From: JAHJQZ01 sp963676075
GTDB taxonomy: Bacteria > Pseudomonadota > Alphaproteobacteria > Rhizobiales > Devosiaceae
Reading direction: 5' to 3'
Length of the DNA stretch: 64,000 bases
Assembly: GCA_963676075.2 (NCBI GenBank)
Contig: CAXXNZ010000001.1
Coordinates: 1-64,000 of the forward strand
Shown here piece by piece: positions 9,876 through 22,900 of the stretch. Positions within the stretch are counted from its first letter, which is position 1, and the number at the start of each line of letters is the position of its first letter. Under the pieces are notes generated by a model, which was given only the letters and a program-made list of their open reading frames with translations, had not been told where the DNA came from and did no database searches. The translations under genes and the position numbers were made by a program.

Positions 9876-12153
9876 ATGACGACCACGATATTATTTAACC
9901 AAACGTTTCTTATTATTTTAAATTCATCATTATGTAGAAAGGATTAAAAATTGATGTTTAATTTAAATTTACAAGAACTGTCAAAGTAATCTAAAGTAAT
10001 TTATATTCATGTTTTAAAGAACTTTAATCAATGAGATCAACGAATTTTCTCAATGAAATATAAAAGTTGCAGAGGGATCATTAAGTTATGCACCAAAGGA
10101 TGAAGAATTATTTAGTAATATGGAACAATTTGAAACTAATTTTGAGATTATTTAAGTTTAACAAATTAAACATAAATAATATTTTTTTTTAAAAGAGATT
10201 AGAAGAATGCAGAATTTTACGAGGCCAAAACAATGAAACAGAAAGAAAACTTGAAATTTAACTAAAGCATTTAGAAAGTGAAAAAGATTTATTGAAAGTA
10301 TTAGAATAAGTAAAAATTATGGCGAAACTGCAAAAACAGAAATAAGTAAAGAATTTCCTTAAATTATAGGGGATAGTAATACATGAAAGTATCTCCCAGT
10401 TGTTCTATGAATATGGGGATTGTTCACTCGATGATCTACTGAATTAAGGAGTTATTTATAAAGAGGAAGAAATTATTTGGTTGATGAAAGAAATAGGAAT
10501 AACAATGGCAATTGCTGAGAATTTAGGCATTGCCCATTAAAATATTTCTACGTAATCCTTAGTATACTGTTAAAGAGAAGACTGCTATAAAATAGGAAAT
10601 TGGTCCTGTGCATGTTTAGTGCAACTTCCTGGGAAATATATTAATACAGGGTTTGTTGGGTCATCAGTTTATTGTGCAAGTGAATTATTTGATGTTGAAG
10701 CTGGAGGTTAAGTTCATTATTCGCCTTTCAAAGGTGATGTATTTGCATTGGGGTTAGTTGTTTTGAGAATGTGCGGGATTTCAGAGGAAAAAATTTTAGA
10801 AGCTAAGAGCAGTAAGGAATGGAATGTTGCAAATTTTGCTACCTTGTTTAAAACAGTGGAGAAAACGCATGGGAAATTGTGTAAAATATTAGCATAGATG
10901 CTGAATAGAAATGCTGCTATTAGGCCCTCTTGGTTTATAGTGTGTGATATGCTAAAGGATATATAATAAGTAAGTTAAAATGTAGAGAGTTATTTACCAG
11001 TAGTGACTGTTGCTTAGTATCTGAATGGATCGTATTTGTATTATAAACATAAATAATGGGAAAAATGTGTAATTATGTCAAATAAGGGAGTACAATTCAT
11101 TGATGACATTGATTAACCAACAGAACAAATTCAAGAATTTAAAGTGTAATTAAAATATTTCAAAGGATTGGCATTAAAGGATAAGTCTGATTACTCTGAA
11201 TCCTTAGAAGAGTTTCTAGAAGTAAAAGAAATTTAAGAAGAATTTGTAACAAATAATGGAAGGAATTTGCAGAGTTACCCTTTTTGTTTGAAGAGAATTG
11301 GTTAACTGCATTTTGCAATGCATGAGCCAGAGAAAGCAGTAGAGTTTTATAATTTGGCTATTGAGAATTTAAAGAAATTATTTAATGAAAGTAATATTGA
11401 AATTGCAAACCTTTATTATGAGTAATTATATTTTATTTACAATTGAATTAAAAGGATTGGGTTAGTGTTCATAAAAGAAGAGAATTTTGAAATGGGATTA
11501 AATAATTTAAATTTAGGAATGCAAATTTGGAAAAGTATTCAAGGAGAAAAAGATCTTGTTCTCGCCACATTCTATAATAAGTGATCACTTAATTATTATT
11601 CAATGATCATTATTTTTTTTAGCATAGCCCTTGCTTAAAAATTATTAGCAAATTATTAAGAATCATTATCAATATTAGAGTTATCACTGAAAATAACATC
11701 CGAAATGCTAGGACTAGGATCGCAAGCAACAGTCATTCGATTAAACAAGTTCTATAAATGCTTTTTAAATTTAATTAAAGTATTGCATTAATCTATAAAT
11801 TAATGGGAAATGAAGAATAAGCAATCGAGACAGTAAAATAATTAATGTAATTGTAGAAAGAAAGATAAGAAGAGGATATAGAAGAGACCATAGAAACCAA
11901 ATTAAATAGGTTAATAATCTACTTAATCAATTATATTAAATTAGTTTGAACTTTTTGGAAGAAATGATTGATCATCCTGAACTCGATATAATGTTTATAA
12001 AAGAATGTTAATAGTGGAAACTCAAAGATTTTGCATTAAAGGGCCCATAAATTAAAAAAGAACCGTATATTATTTTTTTGTTTAACATTATTATTATAGG
12101 AAAAAGCGAAGAATAAAAAAAAAGGAATAAGAAGAAGAGGAATAATAAGAATG
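9876..12153 (+). CDS. Pseudokinase with C-terminal TPR-like helices
   Basis: ATG 9876 opens an N-terminal helical part, with introns near 9906-9937 and about 9988-10021 and one ending at about 10196, leading into a coiled coil (LRGQNNETERKLEIQLKHLE). A kinase-like fold follows (FYEYGDCSLDDLL, EIIWLMKEIGITMAIAENLG, GSSVYCASEL, KGDVFALGLVVLRMCG, NRNAAIRPS). The catalytic HRD is AHQNIS and DFG is IGNWS, so it should be inactive. The C-terminal half has TPR-type helices (KAVEFYNLAIENLKKLF, LAQKLLANYQESLSILELSL, ALIYKLMGNEEQAIETVKQL). It ends in a Lys/Glu-rich tail at TGA 12151-12153. Further introns near 11580-11625, 11749-11780, 11910-11943 and 12066-12101 restore the frame. Pairing of kinase fold with TPRs suggests a scaffold. 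Confidence 0.72.
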
Positions 12154-12223
12154 AGTTTTTACTAAAAATTAATAATTTTTTATTAATAAAATAATTAAAA
12201 TTTTTCCAATTTAAATAAATAAA

Positions 12224-12565
12224 ATGGCAGATCTTTTTTTATTTGACATACTACCAAGGTATTTAATAAATTTGGATAATTCGGACTTAGCTGGCATAAA
12301 AAACAATGAAAAATCTTTAGAAACATTTAAAATTATTGCACCTTGTTATAAATCTCAAAATGAAACTGAGATCCATGAATGCTTATTGAATAAAATTTTC
12401 ACTAAAATGTGTAATAATGAAGCATTGTCATTAGTAAAATGCACTTCAGAGAATAAAGGGATGAATACTGGTTTGAAATGTAAAAAAGAATTAAATTTAT
12501 TTATAAATTGTGGATAAGAAAAATTTATGTATTTGTTATATAAAAATTAATTTCCTGATTATTGA
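12224..12565 (+). CDS. Twin CX9C (CHCH) mitochondrial protein
   Basis: 113 residues. Two exact CX9C motifs are visible: C-NNEALSLVK-C and C-KKELNLFIN-C, the signature of CHCH proteins folded by the MIA40 relay in the mitochondrial intermembrane space. A further Cys pair lies upstream (APCYKSQNETEIHEC). The ORF passes one TAA (Gln, CGQEKF) and ends at TGA 12563-12565. No internal TGA. Which CHCH protein (respiratory-chain assembly factor or other) cannot be told from this. Confidence 0.72.
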
Positions 12566-12858
12566 ACACAAACTATATAATTTTAATTATTATTCTGATA
12601 AAAATATTCAAACAAACATGAAAATTTAATCAAATATATTCATAATAAATTAAAATTCAAAGCATCCACAAATCTAAACTACTTCTAAAACTAAATAACT
12701 CTATTTAATTTATTTTTGGGACCTGATAGTCTGTTTCTAAGTAATTTTTCATTAACTGTTACTATGAATAAAGGTGGGAGGTGAAATATAAGGCTATAGT
12801 ATCATGAGTCCAAGTGAGTTAATATAAAATCGGCTAAGTTGTATATTTTGGTGTAATT
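12566..12858. other. Convergent intergenic region
   Basis: Between the CHCH stop and the surface-protein stop. The minus strand also stays open here to a TAA-TGA at 12749-12754, an alternative end for the surface protein. Nothing else recognised. Confidence 0.4.
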
Positions 12859-15800
12859 TCAAAACATGAATAAGAGTATAGCAAACAGTGACAACAAAAA
12901 TTTTTTTATTTATCAAAAATATATTTTTGTGAATTGTTTTAAATTAGAAGTGCCATTGAAATAACCTAGATTTGTCTTATAAGTTGGGATCAAGGGTTCT
13001 GTTACACTGCCAAACCATACAAGAGGGGGATTTACTTAAGTTTGTTCATAATTGTATGTTGGAATGCCACTAACTGTTAAAGCATAAAGTCTTTCAGAAG
13101 TGTTGTTGCCATCAGCTGATAAAGTGATTTTCACTCTTCTAGTAATATTTGTTGTGCATGAAGCCGCAAAATTGTTAATTGTATCATTATCCGAAAGTGA
13201 CATTTGTTGTTTCGTTAATATCTGTTTTTGCTTCTACTTTGACGTTGAAAGTGTATGTTGAGTCTTATCCCACGCTATCAAATAATCTATTCATTGTAAT
13301 TGTTGCGACACTGGACTCAGAGGATACTGTTTTAAGTCCACTGTATTTCTCTGATTGATCATCATAGCTGCCACTTCCTATTAATTCAGATCCATAATAA
13401 TTTTCAACTGTGATTAAAGAACTTGAACTTGGTTTATTTTCTTGTACTTTGCCACCATAGCATTTGAAAGTGAATTAGGCATTGGATAATCAAGTGTTGT
13501 TTCTGTTTGTTTGTATTAAATTTAAATATCAGATAAAACTGAGTAACTAAATGTGGAGAAGTTATGAGAAATAGATGTGCTTGTTGATAATTCACACCGT
13601 AAATTATCAACAAGTGCTAAATTAGGAGAGTCTAAATAGGCAAGGTTGATTTTGTATTTTGTAATATCAAGTACATCGTATGGGGTACTGAAAGAGAAAG
13701 AGAAATAAGTACGAGAATCGATAACTAAACTGTGACGACTTGGATCTTTGACTGTAATCTTACGATTCTCATTAGATCCTGAAGTCCTGATACTGAATTC
13801 TAACAATCATTTATTACTGTTGCATATCCAGTATTAGGACTTGCTTTTAAATCAGTATAAAAAGTAGCTAAAATTTGGGCGGTGTAATTTTAACTCTCAG
13901 AATCACTACTACTCGAAAAGAGCCAGAATGTTAAAGAAATTGATGAAGCTGAAATAGTAACATCATTTTCTGTATCTGTATTTGTCAAAGTAAAAATAAA
14001 ATCTTTATCATTAGCAGCTAAGCCAACCGTACATTTTACATTCGTTATTCCACAATAACATTGTGTAATTTTAGGATCCGAAGAAGTTGTTTCATATGTA
14101 CTTAAAACAATTGTCATTGTTTTTCTCTCGCCTTCAGTAGTTGTTGCTGCCTTTAGTAATAGAGTAGTTAAAGGAATTATAGATATAGTAGCTTTTTTTT
14201 AAGTAGTATTTAATCCAAAAATTTGGGTGGCTGGGTTAAGAGTACAATTTAATTTTGCCATTCCTTATACTCCAGTTTAAAAGAATGACAGTAAGTTGCC
14301 TACTCTGGCTGTCCAGAGAAATCTCAAATGAGCTCCAATTTCTACACCCTCTCCATAATAATCAGGCCATTTCCAAGAATCAAATTTTATTTAAGGAGTT
14401 GTATTAATCACAAAAGGAAGAGCTTAGGATTAAAATATAACATATTCAGTTAAAATAATATCCAAAGTAGCAGCATATTAAGCAAAGGAAGGAAATAAAG
14501 GTGAAGGAACTTCAATCATCTAAGAATAATTTATTTTATTTAATTAAAAATACATTTAATAACGGATAATAATCTCTATGATTACATTCTTCACGGCCAG
14601 CAGTGTGGCAAGTGGAATATAAGTAGTATCATCATATAAACGACCATTATGTAAGCAAGTTTCATTAACAAGCTTTGTTGCTTTTCCTCCATAAAAGCTT
14701 GCTACATCAGCAGTATCACCAGCTGATGCATGCATGACTTCAACTCCCTTAAAGATTGTTTTATCATTATCATTATCATAATTTTCTCCAAACTCAGGAC
14801 AAATTTATTAGCAAGAATTTTTATCACCAAACTTGAGGCTTTAGCTACAATGTATTCCATATTTATAGCTGCTCCTACTGATGTAAAACCTTCAGCAACA
14901 CAACCTTCACCGTACAATTCAGGATTATCAGCTCCACAGGATTATTAACCATATGTTGTTTCAATTAGCACAAGCAAATCAAAGGTTCCACTTTAATATT
15001 TAATAGATGCTCTCCCATTAGTTGATGTTTTTTCAAATACATCCGTATATTAAGTTATTGTCTGGTCCATAGCTGTTGGCACATCGACAACTGAATTTAC
15101 TATACCAGTTGTACCAGGATGTTTATTATAATCAGCATTTTTTACTATGGTTGTGATGCCAGTATTAGATGGGGAAGCTGTCTCTGTAATTTTCACCGTT
15201 TTTTCTCCTTCTCCTTCTTAATGATAGAATTCGAATTTTCCAAAACTACTTAAGTCTAATGTCGCTGAATATTATACCACATAAGAAAATTTAATACTTT
15301 TTGTTACACCTGCACTAAGCTTTCCAATATTTTTGCATATAATATATTGAGTTGACATATCGTTCCCAGAGAACTCATTTGAGTCATATCAATATAGATT
15401 GACATATCATTTACATATAATGTGTTTGCAACATTAACTGTCATTTTAAATCCCTCAGATTCAGGAAAGGATAGGTCAGGTGAAAATGAAAGGGTAATTT
15501 TATTCCAGATTGCATAATTATCTGATAAATAAACTCTAACCGGACATCCTTTATCTACTCCTGAGGCATAAGGTACGCCCCATAAAAATTTTGTTGCAGA
15601 AGTTGTTATGCCAATGGGATTTGTCATAAAAAGACCGCTTTCATCTGCATATTCATAAATATAATTAGCATAATTTGAAACTAAATAAACTGACATTGTC
15701 CCAGTCGAACTAACATAATTAGGAGTGCTCACTTTAACTTTTAATTTTAAATATTCTGTGTTAGCAATGGACAGTTTGGTAGAATTTTGATATCGAACAA

Positions 15801-16105
15801 ATGTTAGCAATGTATCTGTCACCTTAGAAGTGTAGTCTCTGTTTAAAGTCAAGGATAAATTGAAATGCACCCAGTGTCATCTTCAGTACATGTTTTACTG
15901 ATTACTTAAAGTCGAACTCTATAAAGTTCAAGTTTGAAATATAACTGGGCAGATTTAAAATAGTTCTTTGAAATTTTAAAAAAATAAATGAAATACTTTA
16001 TTTTGATAGTCAAGGTAGCGTCTGAAACATAGATATGCCCAGCCAACGATAGTGTTAGAAAGGTTAATAGAAATAGAAGATTTTTTATTTTTGAAATAAG
16101 TAAAT
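12859..16105 (-). CDS. Large secreted or surface beta-rich protein
   Basis: About 1000 residues, unrecognised. The N-terminus near 16090 looks like a signal peptide (KNLLFLLTFLTLSLAG) but no in-frame ATG precedes it, so the true start or a first exon is missing. The body is rich in Ser, Thr, Asn and beta-strand patterns (YADESGLFMTNPIGITTS, CPVRVYLSDNYAIWNKITL, KVNADYNK-type turns, TLTNTDTENDVTISASSISL) with scattered Cys. Frame changes are resolved by short introns: 34 nt ending near 15845, about 64 nt ending near 14519, and a possible 26-nt intron near 13780 that would create a TGA Trp across the junction. An intron near 13480-13550 could not be placed. The C-terminus is hydrophobic (KKFLLSLFAILLFMF) at TGA 12859, suggesting a membrane or GPI anchor. 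An in-frame TGA 11 codons earlier makes the end uncertain. Confidence 0.55.
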
Positions 16106-16278
16106 TAATTATTTAATTATTTTTGAAATGTGGTAGTATTTATAGGAAAAATAAAAATAAATTAATTATCTTTTTTTTATATTAATTTGTTTTTAGTTAA
16201 ATAATGACAAAATTTGTTTGAATATATAGAAAATATTTTTGAAAAATAATAATTAAAAATTACAAATTTAGTTACTTA

Positions 16279-16719
16279 ATGAAAGCCATCTTATTCATTG
16301 CCTTATTTGTCTCTGTGACTTTAAGTTTCAAGACAAATAAGTAAAATGCTATGTAAATTCAAAACAAATTTCAACAATTACAATAAACATTCTTTGGTCG
16401 TTTAAAAGATTTGTAATATTGCTTTTTATAAATTCGATTATCTAGTTCATCATCCCCGTATCAATTTCTTCTTTTGTTTTTTTTAAATTCAGTTTAAATA
16501 ATATCTTTGACCTCCATTTTAAAATAGCTAATAATTCTCTTTTCCCAAGAACTTTTAAATCGCCAAATAAAGCTCCTAATCCTCTGGCGGTTTAACCTTT
16601 GCCATAAATTCCTTTTTTTCTTCTTCATTTCCTTCAATTTTATTAAAGTCATAAAGAATAGCAAACGGACTTTCACTTTTTCCTTTAAAATTTTTCAAGT
16701 TCCTTTAATTTTTTAGTGA
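16279..16719 (+). CDS. Possible small secreted protein
   Basis: ATG 16279 opens a good signal peptide (MKAILFIALFVSVTLSFK) followed by a Gln-rich segment (QNKFQQLQQTFFGRLKDLQ). After about 16420 the frame becomes Phe/Leu-rich and unconvincing, running to TGA 16717. It probably ends or splices earlier. The opposite strand of the second half (16489-16700) reads as a better-balanced peptide. Confidence 0.35.
16489..16700 (-). pseudogene. Orphan C-terminal protein fragment
   Basis: Minus-strand frame ending at TGA 16489 reads SESPFAILYDFNKIEGNEEE, then AKVKPPEDQELYLAIQKFLG and QLFQNGGQRYYLN. Its composition is that of a real soluble protein. No start or upstream exon is visible, so it may be a gene remnant or a terminal exon. 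Family not recognised. Confidence 0.35.
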
Positions 16720-16926
16720 ATATTTATTTATCTTAAATTTACTACACAATAGTTTTAAGATCTTAATTTTATGAATTATTCTTGTATAACTATTATTTTT
16801 TAATAATTAATTTTTATAAAAATTACTTCAATTTAATATAAAAATTTGAAATTTTTTTATGTATTTAAATTCAAAATTTTAAGTATTTTAATAAATATTT
16901 ATTAAAAAAAATATTAAAAAAAAAAC
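16720..16926. other. AT-rich leader upstream of dynein
   Basis: Extremely AT-rich, no coding potential. Importantly, no dynein tail exons are visible here. Confidence 0.5.
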
Positions 16927-19900
16927 ATGAAAATGGAATCAAATAGTCCACAAAACATTTCTCAAAAAAAATTGACTGAGATCTTGGATAAACTTCGAGA
17001 ATTAAAATTTGAGATTACTACCATCCCTAAGACAACGAAACTAGTTCTAAAAGGGATAGATTAAATTTAATAAAAATTAGATGAATTTTTAAATGTTGTC
17101 TTGCTTATGAAATCTTCTCCTGATATAAAGCCAGTATTGACAACAGCAAATGACTTGGAATAAAAATTGCTTTTGACATAGGATACACTTGATTAGTGGA
17201 TCAAGTGTTAGCAGTCATGAGTATACTTAGAATCAATTTTTGCGAGTGAGAATATTAACACAAGTTTGCCTTTAGAAAAGCAGAGTTTTGATAGTGTGAA
17301 CACATTTTGGGTGCAGACAATGGAGTAATATTAAAAAGAGGTATTTTAATAAAGAAAATTGTGTTTTTTAAATTTTGCTTTTAGCCATAGGTGTTGAATA
17401 TTGCAGAATCAGAAAAACTAAAGAATGACTTTATTAACTCTAATAATAAATTAGATTTGATTTAGAAACGTTTGAGTGAATATCTAGAAACAAAAAGAAG
17501 ACATTTTTCCAGATTTTATTTCCTGTCTAATGATGAATTGGTATTTTTCTAGAAATTTTATATTTAAATTTCTAAAATAGTTAGAAATTTTAGCATAAAC
17601 AAAGGACCCAGAGGCCATTTAACCACATATAAATAAATGCTTTTAAGCTATCAATTAACTTTAATTTGATGAACGCTAATGTGTCACTGATATGATTTCT
17701 CCAGAAAAGGAACGTATTCCTTTATTAAAACCAGTAGATGTGAACCAAGGAGAAAAAAAGGGAAATGTTGAACGATGGCTGTTAGAAATCGAAGAAATGA
17801 TGAGAGAAACTTTAAAGAATATTATGTTTAAAAGTATCACGGATAAAAGAAAGCGTATTGATTGGGTGCTTCAATGGCCAGCCTAAATTATTTTGGCTGT
17901 TAATATGATCCAGTGGACAAAGGGCGCAAACAATGCATTTACTTAACTTTAGACTGAATAATCAAGCATGCTTGAGTATCTATAACAATTATAAGAAGAA
18001 CTAAGATCAGTGATTGAATTAGTGCGTGGGGATTTGAATTAATGGCAGAGAGTTCTATTAGGAGCTTTAGTGACAATTGATGTGCATAATAAAGATATTA
18101 TCGAAGATTTATAAATGAAAAAAATTATGAATGTGACAGATTTTGCATGAATTGGATAGTTAAGGTATTATTTTGAGAATATTGGGAAGAAGGCTGCATA
18201 AGGATAAGGATAAATTGTCAAAATCAGAATTATCAACGCAGAATAGAACTATGGGTATGAGTACCTTGGAAACTCAACACGTTTAGTTATCACACCATTA
18301 ACAGAAAGATGCTATAGAACTTTAATGAATGCTTACCATTTTTTTAATGGTGGTGCACCAGAAGTACTTTAGTATACTTATGTTATTATTTATTAGGGTC
18401 CAGCTGGAACAGGCAAGACTGAGTCAGTCAAAGATCTAGGAAAAGCAATAGCAATGCAATGTGTAGTGTTTAATTGTTCTGATGGATTAGATTACATAAC
18501 CATGTCTAAGTTTTTTAAAGGATTGGCATCAAGTGGTGCGTGGTCTTGTTTTGATGAATTCAATAGAATCGATCTTGAAGTGCTATCTGTTATTGCTTAG
18601 TAAATGAGCACTATTCAAACGGCCATCAAAGAAAAAAAGAAATAGTTCTTCTTTGAAGGCGAAGATATTAATCTTATTAGTACTTGCTGTATCAATATTA
18701 CAATGAATCCTGGTTATGCAGGACGTACTGAAGTCCCAGATAACTTAAAAGCTTTATTCAGACCATGCGCGATGATGGTGCCTGATTATTTATTAATTTC
18801 AGAAATCCTTTTATATAGTTTTGGGTTTTAAAATGCAAGAAATTTAGCTAAAAAAGTTGTTGCATCATTAAGACTTTCTTCTGAATAATTATCCTCATAA
18901 TATCATTATGATTTTGGAATGAGAGCATTAAAGGCAATCCTTACTGCTGCAGGAGATCTTAAACGAAAAATGGACGATCAGCAAGAAGATATGATTTGTC
19001 TGCGTGCTTTATTGGATATCAATTTGCCAAAATTTACTATTAACGATATTCCTTTATTTAATAGTATAACAAGTGATCTATTCCCTGAAACAGAGGTAAA
19101 GGAACGTGCTTATGGGAAATTAATGAATAATCTAAAGGAAGCTTGTTTGGCATAAAATCTATAAACAGAAGATAAATTTTTAAATAAGTGTATTTAATTG
19201 TTTGATACAATTTTAGTGAGACATGGATTAATGCTTGTTGGGGAAGCGTTTAGTGGGAAGACAAAAGTGATGGAGATTCTGGCAAAAGGGATGGGGAAAA
19301 GCAAAGGCGATCCTGAGATGGAAAATGTAATACTTTATAAAATCAACCCAAAATCCATAACAGTAGATTAACTATATGGTCTGTTTGATTAAGACACAAA
19401 AAGTTGGTCGGATGGTGTTTTGCCAATAATAATGCGTGAGTGTTTGGATGCAGTTGACAATTCTGATCGTCGTTGGATCGTCTTTGATGGCCCAGTTGAT
19501 GCTTTTTGGGTCGAAAATATGAATGCAGTCCTTGATGATAATAAGAAACTTTGCTTAACAACAGGAGAAATTATTAAATTAACACCATAGATGACAATGA
19601 TGTTTGAAGTATAGGATCTGAACTGTGCATCACCGGCTACTGTTAGTAGGTGCGGAATGATATACTTAGAGGCTAAGAATTTGGGATGGGAGGTCTTGTT
19701 GAAATCATATGTGGAGAACAAGTTGCCAGAAAGTTTGGAAAAAGAAAAAGAGTTCATCTTAATGAATATGAAGATGGGTGTAGATTATTGTTCTGCTTTT
19801 GTTTTGAAATATGGGAAATTTCCAATGGTAAATTCTTAATTTTTAAAAATTATTTTTTTTAAAGCAAATATCTGAAATGGAAATGTGCTGCACTTTTTTA

Positions 19901-22900
19901 AAATTATTCCACACTTTTATGGATGATTATATGGATACAGACAAAGAAGCACTAAAGATCCCCAAAGAAATTTGTGACATCCTTCTAAATTACATAATCT
20001 TTTCGCTAATTTGGAGTTTTGGAGGATGTTTAGAAGAAGATAGCCGCAAACAATTCAATTAATTAATTTATGATATTATTGCAGGGAAGGATATTGCTTC
20101 TGAATATAAAATTGATCTTCAAGGATAGTATGAAAAAAAACCCCTCGCTTTATAAATGAAGAATTAAGATGTCTTTGAAATTTGTTTTGAAAAGAATCAA
20201 AAAGTATGGATGAATTGGATATAATTAATTCCTCCTTTCAAAATACAAAAGGAACTAAAGTATCATGAATTAATAATTCCAACATTAGACTCAGTACGTA
20301 ACAATTTTTTCCTCACGCTTTCTATTTCCTCTGGACTTCATTTTCTTCTAACAGGTCCAACGGGTACAGGAAAGACAGTTAATATTGTCTCAGAATTACA
20401 AAAAAACTTCTTTAATTAAACCTATACCAATCTATGTACTTCTTTATCTGGATAAACAACTGCTAATTAGTTATAGAAAATCATTGAATCTAAAGTGAAT
20501 ACCAAAAGAAAAAAGGGATGCTTTGGTCCTGAAGACCAAAAAGCATAGATTGTTATATTTATTGATGATATAAATATGCCAATGAAAGAAAGCTATGGAG
20601 CATAACCACCTATTGGTAATTATTCTATTAAAATTCATTTAAATTAAATTCTTTTAAAGAACTTCTCCGACAATGGATGGACACTTCTGGTTGGTTCGAT
20701 CTCGAATCCAAAGAGAATAAAACTCTTTAAAATATTGTATTTATAGCAGCAATGGGCCCGCCTTCGCAAGGTCATAATTCAATAACCTAGCGATGTTCAA
20801 GACACTTTAATATAATGTATGCAGCATCATTTTCAGAAGTTTCGATGATAAAAATCTTTTCAAATATACTTGAATGGTATTTTATGAACCTCGCTAAACC
20901 ACCAATCCAAACGATAACTAATTTAAAGGATGATCTTGTACTATCAACTATTAAATTATATTAAATTATCAAAGTAAGATCTCTAATATTTTTTTAAAAT
21001 AATTTATATATAGACATCTAAAGAATTGCTGCCAACACCTGCAAAATCCCACTATATTTATAATCTGCGAGATATTTCTAAAGTATTTTAAGGGATTTCC
21101 AAAACTACTTATTAATCTTGCAAAGATGATAATGAATTCTTACGTCTATGGATACATGAATGTTCCCGTGTCTTCTAGGATCGTCTAATTAATACAATAG
21201 ATCGAGATTTTTTTAACTCAAGTAATTTTCTAATTTTGTTTCATTAATTTATAAAAAAAAGTCTTACAAGATATTGTTTTAAAAACATTTCATCGTGACT
21301 GGAAAACTCTTATCATAAATGACCCACTTCTTTTCTGTTCATTTGTCCCAACTATTTAACCTGAAGGTGATACTTCCCAACATCCTCTCTCTGATATTTA
21401 TTGTGAATTAGCAGATTTTTAAAAACTCAAAAAATCTTCAGAGGAAGCTTTAGAAAATTATAATTGTACACATACATCAAATCGGATGGATTTAGTCTTG
21501 TTTATGAATGCTTTAGAACATGTAATCAAGATTCATAGAATTATTACAACTACGTTTGGACATGCGTTATTGGTAGGAGTTGGTGGTTCGGGAAGAAAAT
21601 CCATGGCCAGTTTGGCCTGCCATATTGCTGATTTTGAATAAATTTAAGTTATTTTTATATGATGTAATTGATTTGTATAGGTTAATCCCAAAGAATGGAT
21701 TAAAGAATTATAAAAAGTTATGAAATTAGCAAAAAATAAGCCAACAGTCTTTATATATAATGATACATTAACGCTAGATGAGTCAATGTTAGAGGATATA
21801 TGTAATATACTAAATAATGGCGAAGTACCAAATTTATTCTCAATGGAAGAAAAGCAAAAGATTATTGAAGATATCACTTAAGAAGTATTAAATAATCCTG
21901 CACTAGCAGGATTATTAACACCCAATTAAAAGTTTGAGTATTTCCTTTAATAATGTAAGCAAAATTTGCATATGGTGATATGTATGAGTCCTGTTGGAGA
22001 GACATTTAGAAAAAGAATTCGTACATTCCCTGGACTTCTTAATTGCACGACTATTGATTGGTTTTTTCCATGGCCAGAAGAAGCTTTAATTTCTACAGCT
22101 TTATAAAATATATAAAAAATAAAATAATTTTCAAATGCAGTTGTTGATGGACTTGTGAAAACATGTGTTGATATGTAATTGACTGTATAATAGTTAAGTA
22201 AATAATATTTAGAGGAATCGCGGCGGTATTTCTGTGTGGCACCGATTAGTTATTTGGAATTATTAGAGACATTTTCAACTCTTTATTATTAACGTGAGAA
22301 AGAAATTGAAAAATAGATAACACGTTATGAAATAGGGTTAGAAAAATTAAAGGAGTTAGAAATTATGGTGAATTAGATGCCAATGGAAGTAAAGGAATTA
22401 TAACCCAAATTAGAAATCAAATCAAAAGAGAATTAGAATTAGATTTTGCTCGAGAACCTTAAAGTTAAACAAAAGGATGCGGATTTAAAAAAAGAGTAAT
22501 ATTTAAAAGAAGAACTTGAATACACTAAAAAGAGAGAAGAGGCAACGAAATTGAAAAATGAATGCTAGAGTCAGTTAGACTAAGTACTGCCAATACTTGA
22601 GAATGTAAAGCAAGATCTTGAAAAAGTGACAATAAATCATATTACTTTTATTAAGAGTCTTTGTTCGCCGCCAGATGCTTTGGATAAGCTTATGAAAGGT
22701 TTATGTTATGTGTTTTGCATTGATGATAATGTTAAATTATAACCAAAAGCTCCAGGGTCATTGGAAAAAGTGAAAGATTTTTGGGATTATTCAAAAAGGT
22801 TTGTACTGACTTCTAAATTAAAAAATAAAATGAAGGGATACAATGAAGAAGCAATTCGAGCTATTCCAAAGAATAAAATTGAGAAGATAAAAGAATTAGT

